Source: Megalobrama amblycephala (Eukaryota; Chordata; Actinopteri; Cypriniformes; Xenocyprididae). Taken from it: DNA of 64,000 nt. A program made the translations under genes and the position numbers. Below are positions 35,983-47,200 of the stretch, one piece after another. How positions within the stretch are numbered: position 1 is the stretch's first letter; every line of letters starts with the position of its first letter. The notes beneath the pieces are model-generated. The model was not told the DNA's origin. It ran no database searches and saw only the letters and a program-made list of their open reading frames with translations. The stretch lies in contig NC_063044.1 of NCBI RefSeq assembly GCF_018812025.1, forward strand, positions 72,453,057 through 72,517,056, in the 5' to 3' direction.

Positions 35983-36239
35983 TCAGTGGTGTCCAACATC
36001 ACTGTAGACTGTTGTCTGCAGGAATGTGTACATGTTGCTGAGAGCATCATCAAAGCTTACATTGAAAATGAAGTGTGCTAAATAGTTCAAATGCTGCCAA
36101 CGACGTGGTTCCCTGACATGGAATGAGCATCTTGTCAATCACAATGTAGTAATTGCTGATGGCCCACTTGTAAGTTCCTGAGGCAAGGAGATATGGCTGG
36201 CGATGTCCCTCCCAGTGTTCTTCAATGCTGCTGATTTGA
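35983..36239 (-). pseudogene. SAMD3-like last exon
   Basis: An acceptor CCCACAG precedes 36239. The translation begins QISSIEEHWEGHRQPYLL, then loses one or two bases near 36081 (…FELF then frame shift), and continues in the next frame as NVSFDDALSNMYTFLQTTV to TGA at 35985-35983. Confidence 0.7.
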
Positions 36240-36330
36240 CTGTGGGAAAAATTACATATCAATTCACATAATACCATTCTTTCTAGTTCAGGGTTTCTGC
36301 AAATATCATTAAATCCAATTTAATGCTCTT

Positions 36331-37040
36331 TAAAGGGTATGTTTACCCAAAAATAAAAATAATGTAATTTATTAAATCACCCTCATGCTGTTCCACACCC
36401 GTAAGACCTTCATTAATCTTCGGAACACAAGTTAAGATATTTGATGAAATCCGATGGCTCAGTGAGGCCTCCATAGCCAGCAATGACATTTCCTCTCTCA
36501 AGATCTATAAAGGTACTAAAAACAGATTTAAATTGGTTCATGTGAGTACAGTGGTTCAATATTAATATATAACGACTTATTTAGTGATGGCCGATTTCAA
36601 AACACTGCTTCAGGAAGCTTCGGAGCATTATGAATCAGTGTGTCGAATCATGATTCGGATCGTGTGTCAAACTGCTGAAATCACATGACTTTGCCGCTCC
36701 GAACAGCTGCTCCGATGCTTCCTGAAGAAGTGTTTTGAAATCGGCCATCACTATGTAAGTTGTTATTTTGTTTTTTTGGCGCATAAAAATATTCTTGTGG
36801 CTTTATAATATTAATATTGAACCATTGTACTCACATGAACTGATTTAAATATGTTTTTAGTACATTAATGGATCTTGAGAGAGGAAATGTCATTGCTATC
36901 AATGGAGGACTCACTGAGCCATCGGATTTCAACAAAAATATCTTAATTTGTGTTCTGAAGATTAATGAAGGTCTTATGGGTGTGGAACGGCATGAGGGTG
37001 AGTAATAAATTACATTATTTTTAGGTGAACTAAACCTTTA
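36331..37040. mobile_element. MITE with TTTAAAGGGT...ends, full-length
   Basis: Inverted ends (ACCCAAAAAT at left; the right end reads TTAAAGGTTTAGTTCACC on the other strand) and an interior shared with 27246-27650 and 37210-38236. It lies in the last intron of the SAMD3-like gene. Confidence 0.75.
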
Positions 37041-37209
37041 ATGCCATACACGACCTTAGCACTTTTTATGTACTTTTGATTTTTTTTTTTTTTATCTTAT
37101 TGGAATTAAAACTAGGAATTGATAAGCTGAATCGGAATCAGAATCGATAAAATTCAAGATACCCAGCTCTATTAGTGAGCAGAAGAGACTTATTTAAAAT
37201 TTAAAAAAT

Positions 37210-38236
37210 TAATGACTTTTAATTCTATTTAAAGTGTTAGTTCGCCCAAAAATGAAAATAATGTCATTTATTACTCATCCTCATGTCGTTCTACACCGTA
37301 AGACTTTTGTTCATCTTCGAAACACAAATTAAGTTATTTTTGATGAAATCCGATGGCTCCGTAAGGTCTCCATTGAGAGCAAAGCCACCAAACTTTTCAA
37401 GATCCAGAAAGACACTAAAAACGTATTTAAATCAGTTCATGTGTGTGCAGTGGTTCTACCTTAATATTATAAAGCGACGAGAATATTTTTTGTGCACCAA
37501 AAAAAAAAAAACCTTTTCAACATCAGTGGTTCGGATCACGTGTCAAACTGCTGAAATCAAATGACTTTGGCTCTTTAAACCGCTGATTCAAAAAAAAAAA
37601 AAAGATTCGAAGCAGTGCTTCGAAATCACCCATCTCTAGATATTGTGAAACAAAAGCTTCGAAGCAGTGTTTTGAAATTGGCCATCACTAGATATTGTTG
37701 AAAAGTCATTGTGACAAGCAGGGTGGGGCGAGAGTCGTGAGGGAACGATGCGAGGTGAGTGATATTGAGCGTCAGCTGCACGTTGCACCGGTCTCTTATC
37801 TCTCACCAAGGAGCTCCAGAAGCATAAAAGGAGGAGCGACGACACTGAAGGATGAGAGAGGACTAGGTCTGGACTTTAAGTTATGTTTTATTATGTTTGT
37901 GTGGGCGACAGTCGTCCGTTACTTTTGTAAAATGCCCCACCCTGCTCGTCACAGACATTATTTTGTTTTATTAAGTATTCTCGTCGCTTTATAATATTAA
38001 GGTAGAACCACTGTAGTCACATTAACTGTTTTAAATATGTTTTTAGTACCTTTATAGATCTTGAGAGGTTTGGTGGCTTTGCTCTCAATAGAGGCCTCAC
38101 TGAGCCATCGAATTTCATCAAAAATATCTTAATTTGTGTTCCGAAAATGAACGAAGGTCTTATGGGTGTGAAACGATATGAGGGTGAGTAATAAATGACA
38201 TTATTTTCATTTTTGAGCGAACTAACCCTTTAAATA
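37210..38236. mobile_element. Second MITE of the same family, itself interrupted
   Basis: Ends ATTTAAAGTGTTAGTTCGCC and, on the other strand, ATTTAAAGGGTTAGTTCGC. Split by a 244-bp insert at 37710-37953. This is the third nesting level below DIRS copy 4. Confidence 0.75.
37710..37953 (+). mobile_element. Short LTR-like insert with long terminal inverted repeat
   Basis: TGTGACAAGCAGGGTGGGGC at the left is mirrored by the right end with one mismatch. Flanks GTCAT/GACAT are a near-perfect 5-bp duplication. The interior (AGGAGCTCC, AAAGGAGGAGCGAC, GGACTTTA) matches the solo LTR at 954-1232. Confidence 0.7.
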
Positions 38237-38373
38237 AAATTAAAAGTCATTAATTTTAAGGCCCTTTTTTTCGTGAAATTCATTTAATGACTTTTAATGC
38301 TTTTCAGTGCCCCGTGGAAACCATGTAGTTTGTGCTACCCACTAAAAATCACAAACTGTAGCCTGGCACATAC

Positions 38374-38454
38374 CTTGTGAAATACAGCTAGATGGTCCAT
38401 GGCCTGAGCTGTGCTGTTCTTCAGTTTTTTCTTTTTTAAAGGTTGTAGTGGCAG
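38374..38454 (-). pseudogene. SAMD3-like exon c, 3' part
   Basis: Continues with LPLQPLKKKKLKN and AQAMDHLAVFHK, ending at a GTATGT donor. Relative to the expected frame one base is missing at the DIRS junction. Confidence 0.65.
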
Positions 38455-39989
38455 GTTCCCATTCAGTCGGTCACGTTCGACGTACGTCGGACAGACCGAC
38501 GAATAGGAATCTCGCTAGAGAGGCCAATCTACTTCGAGTGTAACTAAAACGAGCCAATGCACATTGGCATGCAATCATATGCATCAGCTGCTCGCCTCGC
38601 AGCGCGGGTATATAATGAGCAGCAGGTGCGTTGCATCTTCAGCTTTTCGCTTTGGAGCCGAACGGTGTTTGTTCCTGTTCTCTGCAAGCGAGTGTCTGCT
38701 AGAAGACGAGTCAAGCTTTTTGGTTGAACTTCTCTTTTTTTCCGAGTGCGGGCGAACAGCACAGCAGCGGGGTCGAAGTCCTCTCTTTTTCTGTTTTTGT
38801 TTCGTTTGCCGTTTTTGAGCAAATAGCTGTTTGACAGCGTCAGAAGGCTGTTCTCACGGCCGGTACGGTGCGCTTTTGAGCGCTGAAAAGCCGTTTTTAC
38901 GGCTGGTAAGAATGAGCGCCTTCAAAGAGAGAGAGAGAGAGCACACGACAGGCTGCACACAATCCCTGTCTGTGTTGCGGCGGCCGTTCCCCTGCGTGCT
39001 TCAGCACTTTTAAAAGAGTAAAATCCCTGAAAGAGCTTACACAAGTAGATTTGCGTCTTTTTAAAGATGACATCCTACTTGTGTTTCTGGATGCGATCGT
39101 TCCTGTCCTCACTGACGGCCACGATCACTGTTTCACATGTCTGGGCGCGTGCTGAAACGATGTTCGTGGGTGTTTCATGTTTTCATATGAGAACATGATC
39201 ACGTCGACACGCCGGTCGTGACTCTTCTTTCTCCGGGAAGCTTGAGTCCCCTCTGTTGTTGGCCAGCTGCCGCTTGTGTGTAAAAGCACAGCCGCGGGTC
39301 TGCCCGACACTCTGGGAGATCGTGGAGATCAACGAGAGCAAACCTCTCGCTCCTCTGCGTGTCGTGTGCCGTCGAGCTGCCGGGCTGCAGCGCGGGTTGT
39401 CACGGCAACCCAGCGCTCGCTCGGCGCTCTAGATGCGCGGTTCCCTTGCATAATCTCCATTGTAGCGCCCTCTCTGGTGCACCAGAAGAGGTCTACTTTG
39501 CTGATATGGCTTGGGTGACATGAGGTTGAGGGGTTCCTTCGGGAAACCAACCCCCTAGAGCCCCTCCCTCTCTAGCGCATTGCAAGCTGTGCAGTTTCTG
39601 GATTGGATTGCTGGTCCTTCTCATAGGGGAACCTAGCATTTCATTCAGAGCTCCAGCTGAGGGACAGACGTCGATTGCAGCATCGGAGAGAGTGCTGTTA
39701 TGCTCTGGAAATGAGGGTGACGCTGCCCACTGTAATGGTGTGTGCTTATGCTGACTCAGATTCTGAGTTTACAGCCATGCTTTCCTGGGTCTTCCAGATG
39801 TGCATGGAAAACTTGGCAGTATGGGGGTATATTGGTGCCATAAATATGGAGTGCCAAAATCTGCATAAGTTTTTCCTCTCTCACTACCCTCTTGGATGGG
39901 GTGGCTGTACACAGACCACACCCACCCTGCATGTGAGGCCAAGGCACTCTTTTTGCATCAGGGTAGTTCTGTGCTGGGGTTGAGCTGCG

Positions 39990-40380
39990 CTTGTTGACTA
40001 ACCGTGATCAAAGTCACGGCGCAGGCCCTCAGCCAGACGATGTCCACCTCAGTGGTCCAGAAGTGCCCCCTGGCTTACCTTGTGAGGTGCGAGAGGTTGT
40101 CAAGCTAAATGCTTTCTCAATGCTCCCATCTTACGAGGTGGCCTTTTCGGTGACACTGTCGAGGACTGAGCCCAGCGGTTCTCCTCAGTTAGTAGCGGAT
40201 CGGGGAGCTTCCCATGACAAACCATTGAGTTCCTCTTGGGCCGCCCCTCAGTCTGCTCGTCGCCAAGGGTGTCGTCCCCTGCAAGAAACTCCGGCCCAGC
40301 AGGCTCTGCTGTGTCCATTGCGGGTAGATGACGCCTCCCGTCTCTGCAGCTGTTTAAGTGGTTGGTGAGAATCACCCCTG
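39990..40380 (+). pseudogene. DIRS copy 3 gag remnant
   Basis: Words that resemble teleost DIRS gag (a CPLAYLV-like run and FGDTVED) occur in different frames with stops between them. Upstream 38650-39990 should hold the gag N-terminus but no coherent frame was found. The assignment rests mainly on position between the 5' terminal repeat and RT. Confidence 0.4.
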
Positions 40381-40686
40381 AGACGGGCGACCCAGAGATG
40401 GGTGGGGCTGCTCTTCCACCCCTGGAGGAGGGCCGGGTGGTAAATCCTTTTATTGGGTTTGTTTCTGTTCCGCCACTGACCCAAGAGGCAGCGGTACCCA
40501 AATTTAAAAGAGCAGTTCCTCCATTTCCAGGTCTGAAGAGGGTTGGAGAGCAGTGGGAGGAGAAAAACCTCACCACTCTCATCCCCCTCTTCTGTCGCCA
40601 GCGGACAGCAGCGAGCAGCGGGAAGCCAAAGCCTCGACTGCTCCCTCTGTCCATCCGTGGAACCAGGAAGTGTTGCCTAGCACACT

Positions 40687-42663
40687 GTGACACCGCTTCG
40701 GGCCGCCTCACAAAGAGAGCCCCCCGAGCCGCGTCCCTGTGTTCCACCTCGCTGCCCTGCTGCGGGTACGCCGCTGGTCCCTTTGGTCCCGCTTGTACGG
40801 TCTCTGCGAGCCTGGTTAGTGCTCCCCAGTCCGTCTCGCTGGCTCCTTTGGACCATCAGGCTCGGCTATGCGATTCAGTTCGCCCGGCATCCCCCCAAGT
40901 TCAGGGACGTCCTCTTCACTACAGTGAAAGATGTCGTTGCCCCTGTCTTGCGTGCGGAGATCGCAGTCCTACTGGCGGAGGATGCGATAGAGCCGGTCCC
41001 TCCAGCCGATTTGAGGTCGGGGTTCTACAGCCCCTACTTCATTGTACCCAAGAAAAGCGGCGGGTTATGACCGATCTTGGACCTGCGAGTTTTGAATTGG
41101 AGCCTCCACAAGCTACCGTTCAAAATGCTCACGCAGAAACGCATTTTCGAGTGCATCCGTCCCCGAGATTGGTTTGCAGCGATCGACCTGAAGGACGCGT
41201 ACTTCCACGTTTCGATTCTTCCACGACACAGGCCATTCCTGAGATTCGCGTTCGAAGGTCGAGCATATCAGTACAGAGTCCTACCCTTCGGGCTGGCCCT
41301 GTATCCCCGCGTCTTCACGAAAGTCATGGAGGGAGCCCTCGTTCCCATGAGAGAACAGGGTGTTCGCATTCTCAACTATCTAGACAACTGGCTCTTTCTA
41401 GCACAGTCTCGGGATCGGTTGTGCGAACACAGGGACTTGGTGCTCAGTCACCTCAGCCAGTTGGGTCTTCAGGTCAACTGGGAAAAGAGCAAACTCTCCC
41501 CTGTGCAGAGGATCTCTTTTCTCGGTATGGAGCTGGATTCGGTCGAACAGATAGCACGCCTCACAGAGGAACGTGCTCAGTCGGTGTTGAACTGCCTGAA
41601 TACGTTCAATGGCAGGACAGCGGTCCCACTGAAATTCTTTCAGAGGCTCCTGGGGCATATGGCGGCCGCGGCGGCAGTAACCCCGCTCGGTCTGCTTCAT
41701 ATGAGACTGCTTCAACACTGGCTTTACGGCCGAGTCCCGAGATGGGCGTGGCAACGCGGCACGTTCCGGGTGCCAATCACTCAGGAGTGCCGCCAAGCCT
41801 TCAGTCCGTGGTCGGACCCTTTGTTTCTCCGGGCAGGAGTGCCCCTAGAACAAGTGTCCCGGCATTCTGTGGTATTCACAGATGCTTCTGCCACCGGCTG
41901 GGGTGCCACGTACAACGGGCATGCAGTGTCAGGGGTTTGGACGGGACCCCATCTGCATTGGCACATCAATTGCCTCGAGTTGCTAGCACTACGTCTTGCT
42001 CTGAGCTGCCTCAAAGGGCCGCTACGGGGCAAGCATGTACTGGTCCGTACGGACAACACTGCGACCGTTGCGTACATCAACCGTCAAGGTGGTCTACGCT
42101 CCCGTCGCATGTCGCAACTCGCCCGCCATCTCCTCCTCTGGAGTCAGAAGCGTCTGAGGTCGCTTCGTGCCATTCTTGTCCCTGGTGTGCTCAGCCATGT
42201 GGCCGACGAGCTATCATGAGCTGAGCTGCCAGGAGAGTGGTGACTCCACCCCCAGGTGGTCCAGCTGATCTGGAGAGAGTTCGGAGAGGCTCAGGTAGAC
42301 CTGTTTGCCTCACCGGAAACCTCCCACTGCCAGTTGTTTTACCCCCTGTCCGAGGGAACGCTCGGGACAGACGCACTGGCACTCAGCTGGCCCCGGGGCC
42401 TTCGCAAATATGCGTTTCCCCCAGTGAGCCTCCTTGCACAGACCCTGTGCAAAGTCAGGGAGGACGAGGAGCAGATCCTCTTAGTTGCGCCCTACTGGCC
42501 CAACCGGACCTGGTTCCCAGAACTCTCACTCCTCATGACAGCCCCTCCCTGGCCCATTCCTCTGAGGAAGGACCTGCTTTCTCAGAGACGGGGCACTCTT
42601 TGGCACCCGCGTCCAGACCTCTGGAAACTCCATGTCTGGTCCCTGGACAGGACGCGGAGGTTC
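40687..42663 (+). pseudogene. DIRS copy 3 reverse transcriptase/RNase H with three TGA stops and a mutated YxDD
   Basis: One frame covers LGYAIQFARHPPKFRDVL, SGFYSPYFIVPKKSGGL, DLKDAYFHVSILP (first catalytic Asp), LPFGLALYPRVFTKVMEGA, LNYLDNWLFLAQS, then RNase H (FTDASATGWGATY, HINCLELLALRLAL, VRTDNTATVAYINRQGG) and ends FPELSLLMTAPPW…RTRRF. TGA codons occur at 41068, 42217 and 42241. In DIRS copy 1 all three positions are arginine, consistent with CGA to TGA. The active-site box reads YLDN rather than YxDD, again a single G-to-A at a CpG. The protein cannot be functional. Confidence 0.9.
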
Positions 42664-43679
42664 TAGGTGACTTACCCCCTGAGGTACTTAACACCATCAC
42701 TTCGGCACGTGCACTGTCTACGAGACGTGCTTGCGCCTCGAAGTGGAACCTGTTCGTCGAGTGGTGCTCTTCTCGCCGAGAAGCCCCCGAAGATGCTCGA
42801 TCGGAGTCGTGCTTTCCTTCTTGCAGCAAGGGTTGGAGCGTAGGCTGTCCCCCTCCACCCTCAAAGTCCATACTGCTGCTATCCTACCAAGACCACATAG
42901 ATGGCAAATCTGTTGGTCAGCACGACCTGGTCGTCAGGTTCCTTAGGGGGGCGAGACGGTTAAATCCTCCTCGTCCCCCCTCCATACCCTCTTGGGACTT
43001 CGCTCTGGTGCTAAGAGCACTTCAGATTGCTCCCTTTGAGCCTTTGCAATCGGCAGACTTAAAGATTCTGTCTATGAAGAATTTGCTGCTGGTTGCATTG
43101 GCCTCCATCAAGAGGGTAGGGGACCTGTAGTCATTTTCGGTCGACGAATCGTGCCTGGAGTTCAGGCCGGGTGATAGCCACGTGGTACTAAGACCCCGGC
43201 CTGGCTATGTGCCCAAGGTTCCTACCACTCCCTTCAGGGACCAGGTGGTGAGCCTGCAAGCGCTGCCCTCGGAGGAGGCAGACCCAGCCCTGGCTTTACT
43301 CTGTCCAGTTCGCGCTTTGCGACTGTACATAGACAGAACCCAAAGCCTCAGGACCTCAGACCAGCTCTTTGTCTGTTATGGAGGCCAGCAGAAGGGAAAG
43401 GCTGTCTCCAAGCAGAGGATGGCCCACTGGATAGTGGATGCCATCGCCCTGGCTTACCAAGCTCAGGGCGTGCCCTGCCCGCTCAGGTTGCATGCTCACT
43501 CCACGAGAGGTGTCGCATCCTCCTGGGCGCTGGCTCGTGGCGCCTCGCTGACAGACATTTGTAGAGCTGCGGGCTGGGCGACACCTAACACGTTCGCTAG
43601 ATACTATAGCCTTCGTGTCGAGCCGGTCTCCTCCCGTGTTCTCGCCACAGGTCAGAGGCACGGAGAGGCCCCGGCTTAG
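42664..43679 (+). pseudogene. DIRS copy 3 tyrosine recombinase with TAG stop and frameshifts
   Basis: The N-terminal part (LNTITSARALSTRRACASKW) shifts frame between about 42790 and 42880; the correct segment FLQQGLERRLSPSTLKVHTA lies in another frame. Box-I arginine is in IKRVGDL, followed at once by TAG (43128-43130) where copy 1 has glutamine (CAG). The C-terminal part (43182-43679) is intact, with HSTR, LTDICRAAGWATPNTFARYY and the terminal tyrosine pair. Confidence 0.85.
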
Positions 43680-44233
43680 TGTCGGCTTGCTGCGCTACAT
43701 GCGCTTCTTTTCTCCAGAGAGTCCCTACAAGGCAGACCCTGTCGAGTCCTCCGATATCCCTTCGGCAGCCGACGTGGCGGAGCGTCTGGCGCCAGGCCTA
43801 TACTCCGTTGTATCCTTGAGAACCGGGTTTAGGCTGGGTTCCATATGTGTGACCCTACGGGGATCCCATATGGTTGGTTCCACGGTTGCTCCTAAACGAA
43901 GCCCGTGTCTTTCCCTCTGGGAGAACCTACCCTTCATCGGATTGGAGTCACCCCAGCTCTTCCATATGTAGCACAGCCCTACAGGGTTAGTCCATATGTA
44001 CTTCTCCACATAACTCCTTCGGGGAAGGATGTGGCTTCCGCAGCGTTCCTTTCCCAGCGAAAGGGTACGCTTTCCCAGCGTTATCCAATAGTCTCACTGA
44101 ATGGGTTTTGGGGAACAGCAGTGGTCGACTCTCTCTGTGTTAGCCCTGTCCCACCATCCTCAGGCAAGGGGGTTCAGGTGGCTTACAACAGAGCGCTGGA
44201 AGGGGGCAGCTCCTGTGGCGCTTTGGTAGGGAT

Positions 44234-44345
44234 TCCTATTCGTCGGTCTGTCCGACGTACGTCGAACGTGACCGACTGAATGGGAACGTCTCGGTTACAA
44301 AGGTAACCCTCGTTCCCTGAAGGAGGGAACGGAGACGTACGTCCC
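44234..44345. repeat. DIRS internal complementary region
   Basis: Left half is complementary to the 5' end of the element (38455-38500) and the right half to the extreme 3' end (about 44565-44620). In DIRS replication this segment templates joining of the ends into a circle. Confidence 0.85.
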
Positions 44346-44389
44346 GTCGCCACAGTCGCTGTACCCCGCTGATGCTGCCGCCTATCCGG

Positions 44390-44620
44390 TTCGGCTCCTC
44401 AGCGAAAACCTGAAGATGCAACGCACCTGCTGCTCATTATATACCCGCGCTGCGAGGCGAGCAGCTGATGCATATGATTGCATGCCAATGTGCATTGGCT
44501 CGTTTTAGTTACACTCGAAGTAGATTGGCCTCTCTAGCGAGATTCCTATTCGTCGGTCTGTCCGACGTACGTCTCCGTTCCCTCCTTCAGGGAACGAGGG
44601 TTACCTTTGTAACCGAGACG
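44390..44620. repeat. DIRS right inverted terminal repeat
   Basis: Reverse complement of 38480-38650 (for example GCAACGCACCTGCTGCTCAT against ATGAGCAGCAGGTGCGTTGC), followed by a palindromic tail ending AACCGAGACG. Confidence 0.85.
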
Positions 44621-44661
44621 ATATGCAGAAGCAGCAGAAAATATGTCATCTCACTGTCCCA
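44621..44661 (-). pseudogene. SAMD3-like exon c, 5' part
   Basis: Begins after TTTTTAGAG with TGG (WDSEMTYFLLLLH) and is cut at 44620 by the right end of DIRS copy 3. WDS(D/E)M plus a leucine run is the hallmark of this family as remembered. Confidence 0.7.
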
Positions 44662-44750
44662 CTCTAAAAAGAAACAAAAATCAAAAAAGTGTTTTTTTTT
44701 CCCCCTCCCTTTTTTGTGTTATTGTCGCATGAGTGCTGTGAAATGAATAC

Positions 44751-45120
44751 GGACCCACTTTATATTAAGTGGCCTTAACTACTATGTACTTACATATAAA
44801 TTAATCATTTGATACAATGCACTTATTGTGTACATACATGTTTTTACATTGTACTTATATTTTAAAAACACCTGCATGTAATTACATCTGTAATTAATTT
44901 CTGTAATTACATTTATAATTACACTGTTGACCCATCCCTTACACCTTACCCCTACCCTTAAACCTACCCATACCACCGAAGCTTTCCCTAACCTTACCCG
45001 TCTCCCACCTCAATAGCTGCAAATGTGTTTTGCAATTCAATATGAACCCAATAAGTACATTGTACTTATTTTTTGATGTAAGTACATAGTAGTTAAAGCC
45101 ACTTAATATAAAGTGGGACC
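44751..45120. mobile_element. hAT-like MITE with ATGAATAC target duplication
   Basis: 370 bp with inverted ends: left GGACCCACTTTATATTAAGT; the right end reads GGTCCCACTTTATATTAAGT. Exact 8-bp duplication at 44743-44750 and 45121-45128. It lies in the SAMD3-like intron, touching the donor of exon b. Confidence 0.9.
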
Positions 45121-45128
45121 ATGAATAC

Positions 45129-45203
45129 CTCTGAAGATTTATCATGGTACTGATTCCTGGCAGACTTCAGCAAACTCTGGAGCACTGAGGTGGTAGTAAG
45201 GTC
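45129..45203 (-). pseudogene. SAMD3-like exon b, 3' part
   Basis: Encodes TTTSVLQSLLKSARNQYHDK and ends SSE in phase 0 at a GAG/GTATTC donor. The following MITE (44751-45120) duplicated ATGAATAC right at this donor. Confidence 0.7.
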
Positions 45204-45555
45204 GGTAACACTTTAGAATACTGTATCGTACTTACTGCATAACTAATAAGGAATTACTGCAGAATTAATCGGTAGTTCTTCATTAACACTCAAGTAACTA
45301 CTATTAACTACTAAGGAATATGTGTTAACTAATCAGTATGTCATAGCGTTTTTTAATTGTGTTAAGTAACTATTAGTTAATCAGTAACTAATCAACTCAG
45401 TCATGCCTCCTGAAGAACTACGATTTACTAATTCAGCTTCAGGAGGAATAACTATTAAGTAACTATTAATGAACTGTGAAACTCAGTATCAGGTTATGGC
45501 CCTTTCTTCTTTACTACTAATGTTAGTTGATTTACTTAGATTTATGCCTACTGTA

Positions 45556-45558
<3 letters not shown>

Positions 45559-45610
<52 letters not shown>
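45559..45610. repeat. (TA)n in left arm
   Basis: About 26 TA units. The mirrored tract in the right arm (48915-48943) has only about 14 units. Confidence 0.95.
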
Positions 45611-45612
<2 letters not shown>

Positions 45613-46214
45613 TCTGCAAATATTGTTAAACATTCGTTAATTTGCGCCACTGTATGTTTCTGTCGGTGGGTGCTATAATGTTGCACGTCTTGCATCACAT
45701 GCAGGTCAAAGTTTGAGCGCACACATGTAATATCTGTGAGTTTTGTAATATCTCCCGTTTTGCAAGAGAAAAGGGACTGGGATTCCAACTGTCAGCGGAG
45801 AGGTACATCGCTCTCGCATTATAACAATGCGCTGGCGACACTTAAACTAAACACTGTAGATACCACATTAATGAACTGTAGAATTAGAAGAAAGTTGTTT
45901 ATTCATTTATGTTTTTTAAACGAATGGTGAATTCTTCGTGTTTTTCCTCGTGCTCGACCATTTCCGTGGATGGCGCTTGAGAGTGTTCATTTTTTTTATT
46001 CAAGTGTTGTCTGCAACCAGAAAATCAGGATGGGTCCGTGACCTGCCAATACCTCAGGTATGTTTATGGCCTTATATATATTTTGTGTCTGTTTTTACTC
46101 AAGATATTTCACATTACTATTATAAAGTGATGCCAAATGAGTTCTGTATTTAAGGCAATGATCATTACCACATCATGCTCAAAGAATTACTTCAAACCCA
46201 CTGATAATTAATAG

Positions 46215-46640
46215 AGAATTACCACATCATTCTCAAGGAATTACTAAGAACCTGGAACAGTATTCTAAAGTGAAAACAATGGGAACCCATTGATAATTAA
46301 TGAAGAATTACCACATCATTCTCAAGGAACTACTAAGAACCTGGAACAGTATTCTAAAGTGAAAACAATGGGAACCCATTGATAATTAATAAATAATTAC
46401 CACATCATTCTCAAGGAATTACTAAGAACCTGGAACAGTATTCTAAAGTGAAAACAATGGGAACCCATTGATAATTAATGAAGAATTACCACATCATTCT
46501 CAAGGAACTACTAAGAACCTGGAACAGTATTCTAAAGTGAAAACAATGGAACCCATTGATAATTAATAAATAATTACCACAACATTCTCAAGGAATTACT
46601 AAGAACCTGGAACAGTATTCTAAAGTGAAAATATCCTTGT
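46215..46640. repeat. 88-bp minisatellite, left arm, about five units
   Basis: Units start with AATTACCACATCATTCTCAA and contain GAACCTGGAACAGTATTCTA; successive starts are near 46215, 46304, 46392, 46480 and 46568. The mirror array is at 47880-48310. Confidence 0.9.
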
Positions 46641-46933
46641 GCATAAGTAATAAAGCCTAAAGTAGTACTAACATAAAAAATGTAATTTTACTTTAAAAGA
46701 TGACACATTTTAAGAACATTTACATTTATTGCAGTGTTAATAACATTTTCAAAAAAAAAAAAATGTATATTTTCATACAACAAAACAATGAAAAAAGTGA
46801 ACACTAAAACAAGAAAACAATATCAAAGTTTACATCAGATACTAGGAACTTACCAAATATAACAACAGAAGACAGCAAATATGTGTATGCCTAAACTTCA
46901 GCTTTCAGCCAATGGTTCTCTAATACATCTAAT

Positions 46934-47200
46934 TCATGTTATTTTATTCTGGCAAAGGTCAATAAGCATGCCATTCTTCTTTTTTTCCTCGATGATGCTT
47001 CGAAGTGGCTCCCTTGTGCACATTTCTTTGCACTGTTTGGCAAACTCTGACAGTTTCTGGCCTCTGTGGAACTTTTCACGCAATGTCTTGTAGGCTTCAG
47101 CATCACAATACTCCAGCTCTGCTATCGCTGCCGTATCCGCAACCGTTTTTCGATCCACCCCACACTTGTGGTACGACACATTGATGTCCTAAGACACGAA
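46934..47200 (-). CDS. Small ORF of unknown family in the palindrome's left arm
   Basis: A minus-strand frame opens after a splice-like CGTGTCTTAG and reads DINVSYHKCGVDRKTVADTA, then IAELEYCDAEAYKTLREKFH, SEFAKQCKEMCTREPLRSII and a lysine-rich end to TGA at 46934. Charged, helical composition and use of ordinary codons look protein-like. The right arm (47500-47600) keeps only the last part because about 170 bp are missing. I do not recognise the family. It may be one exon of a transposase accessory or of a captured host gene. Confidence 0.4.

Larger units (their letters stand above)
38455..44620 (+). mobile_element. DIRS copy 3, full-length structure with ITRs and ICR
   Basis: The 5' terminal region (38455-38650) has an inverted copy at about 44390-44560, forming the inverted terminal repeats. 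At 44234-44345 lies an internal complementary region in which the complement of the left end (…GAATGGGAAC) abuts the complement of the right end (GTCTCGGTTACAAAGG…). This layout is diagnostic of DIRS. Coding order is gag remnant, RT/RNase H and tyrosine recombinase, all on the plus strand. The element sits inside exon c of the SAMD3-like gene and no target duplication is seen, as expected for recombinase-mediated integration. Confidence 0.9.

Noticed and set aside
38544..39550. Several small ORFs at the DIRS copy 3 left end
   Set aside because: They fall in the terminal repeat/leader, differ between copies and lack gag motifs.
40100..40747. Minus-strand ORF of 215 codons
   Set aside because: Antisense shadow of the DIRS gag/RT junction; no motif.
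40362..42224. Plus-strand ORF of 620 codons, the longest in the window
   Set aside because: It overlaps the DIRS RT/RNase H in another frame. The RT motifs lie in the other frame, and this one is rich in Ser/Arg/Pro with no domain. It is a GC-rich shadow.
46215..46640. CRISPR-like array because of regular 88-bp units
   Set aside because: Units are continuous tandem repeats without spacers, in a eukaryotic fold-back element.
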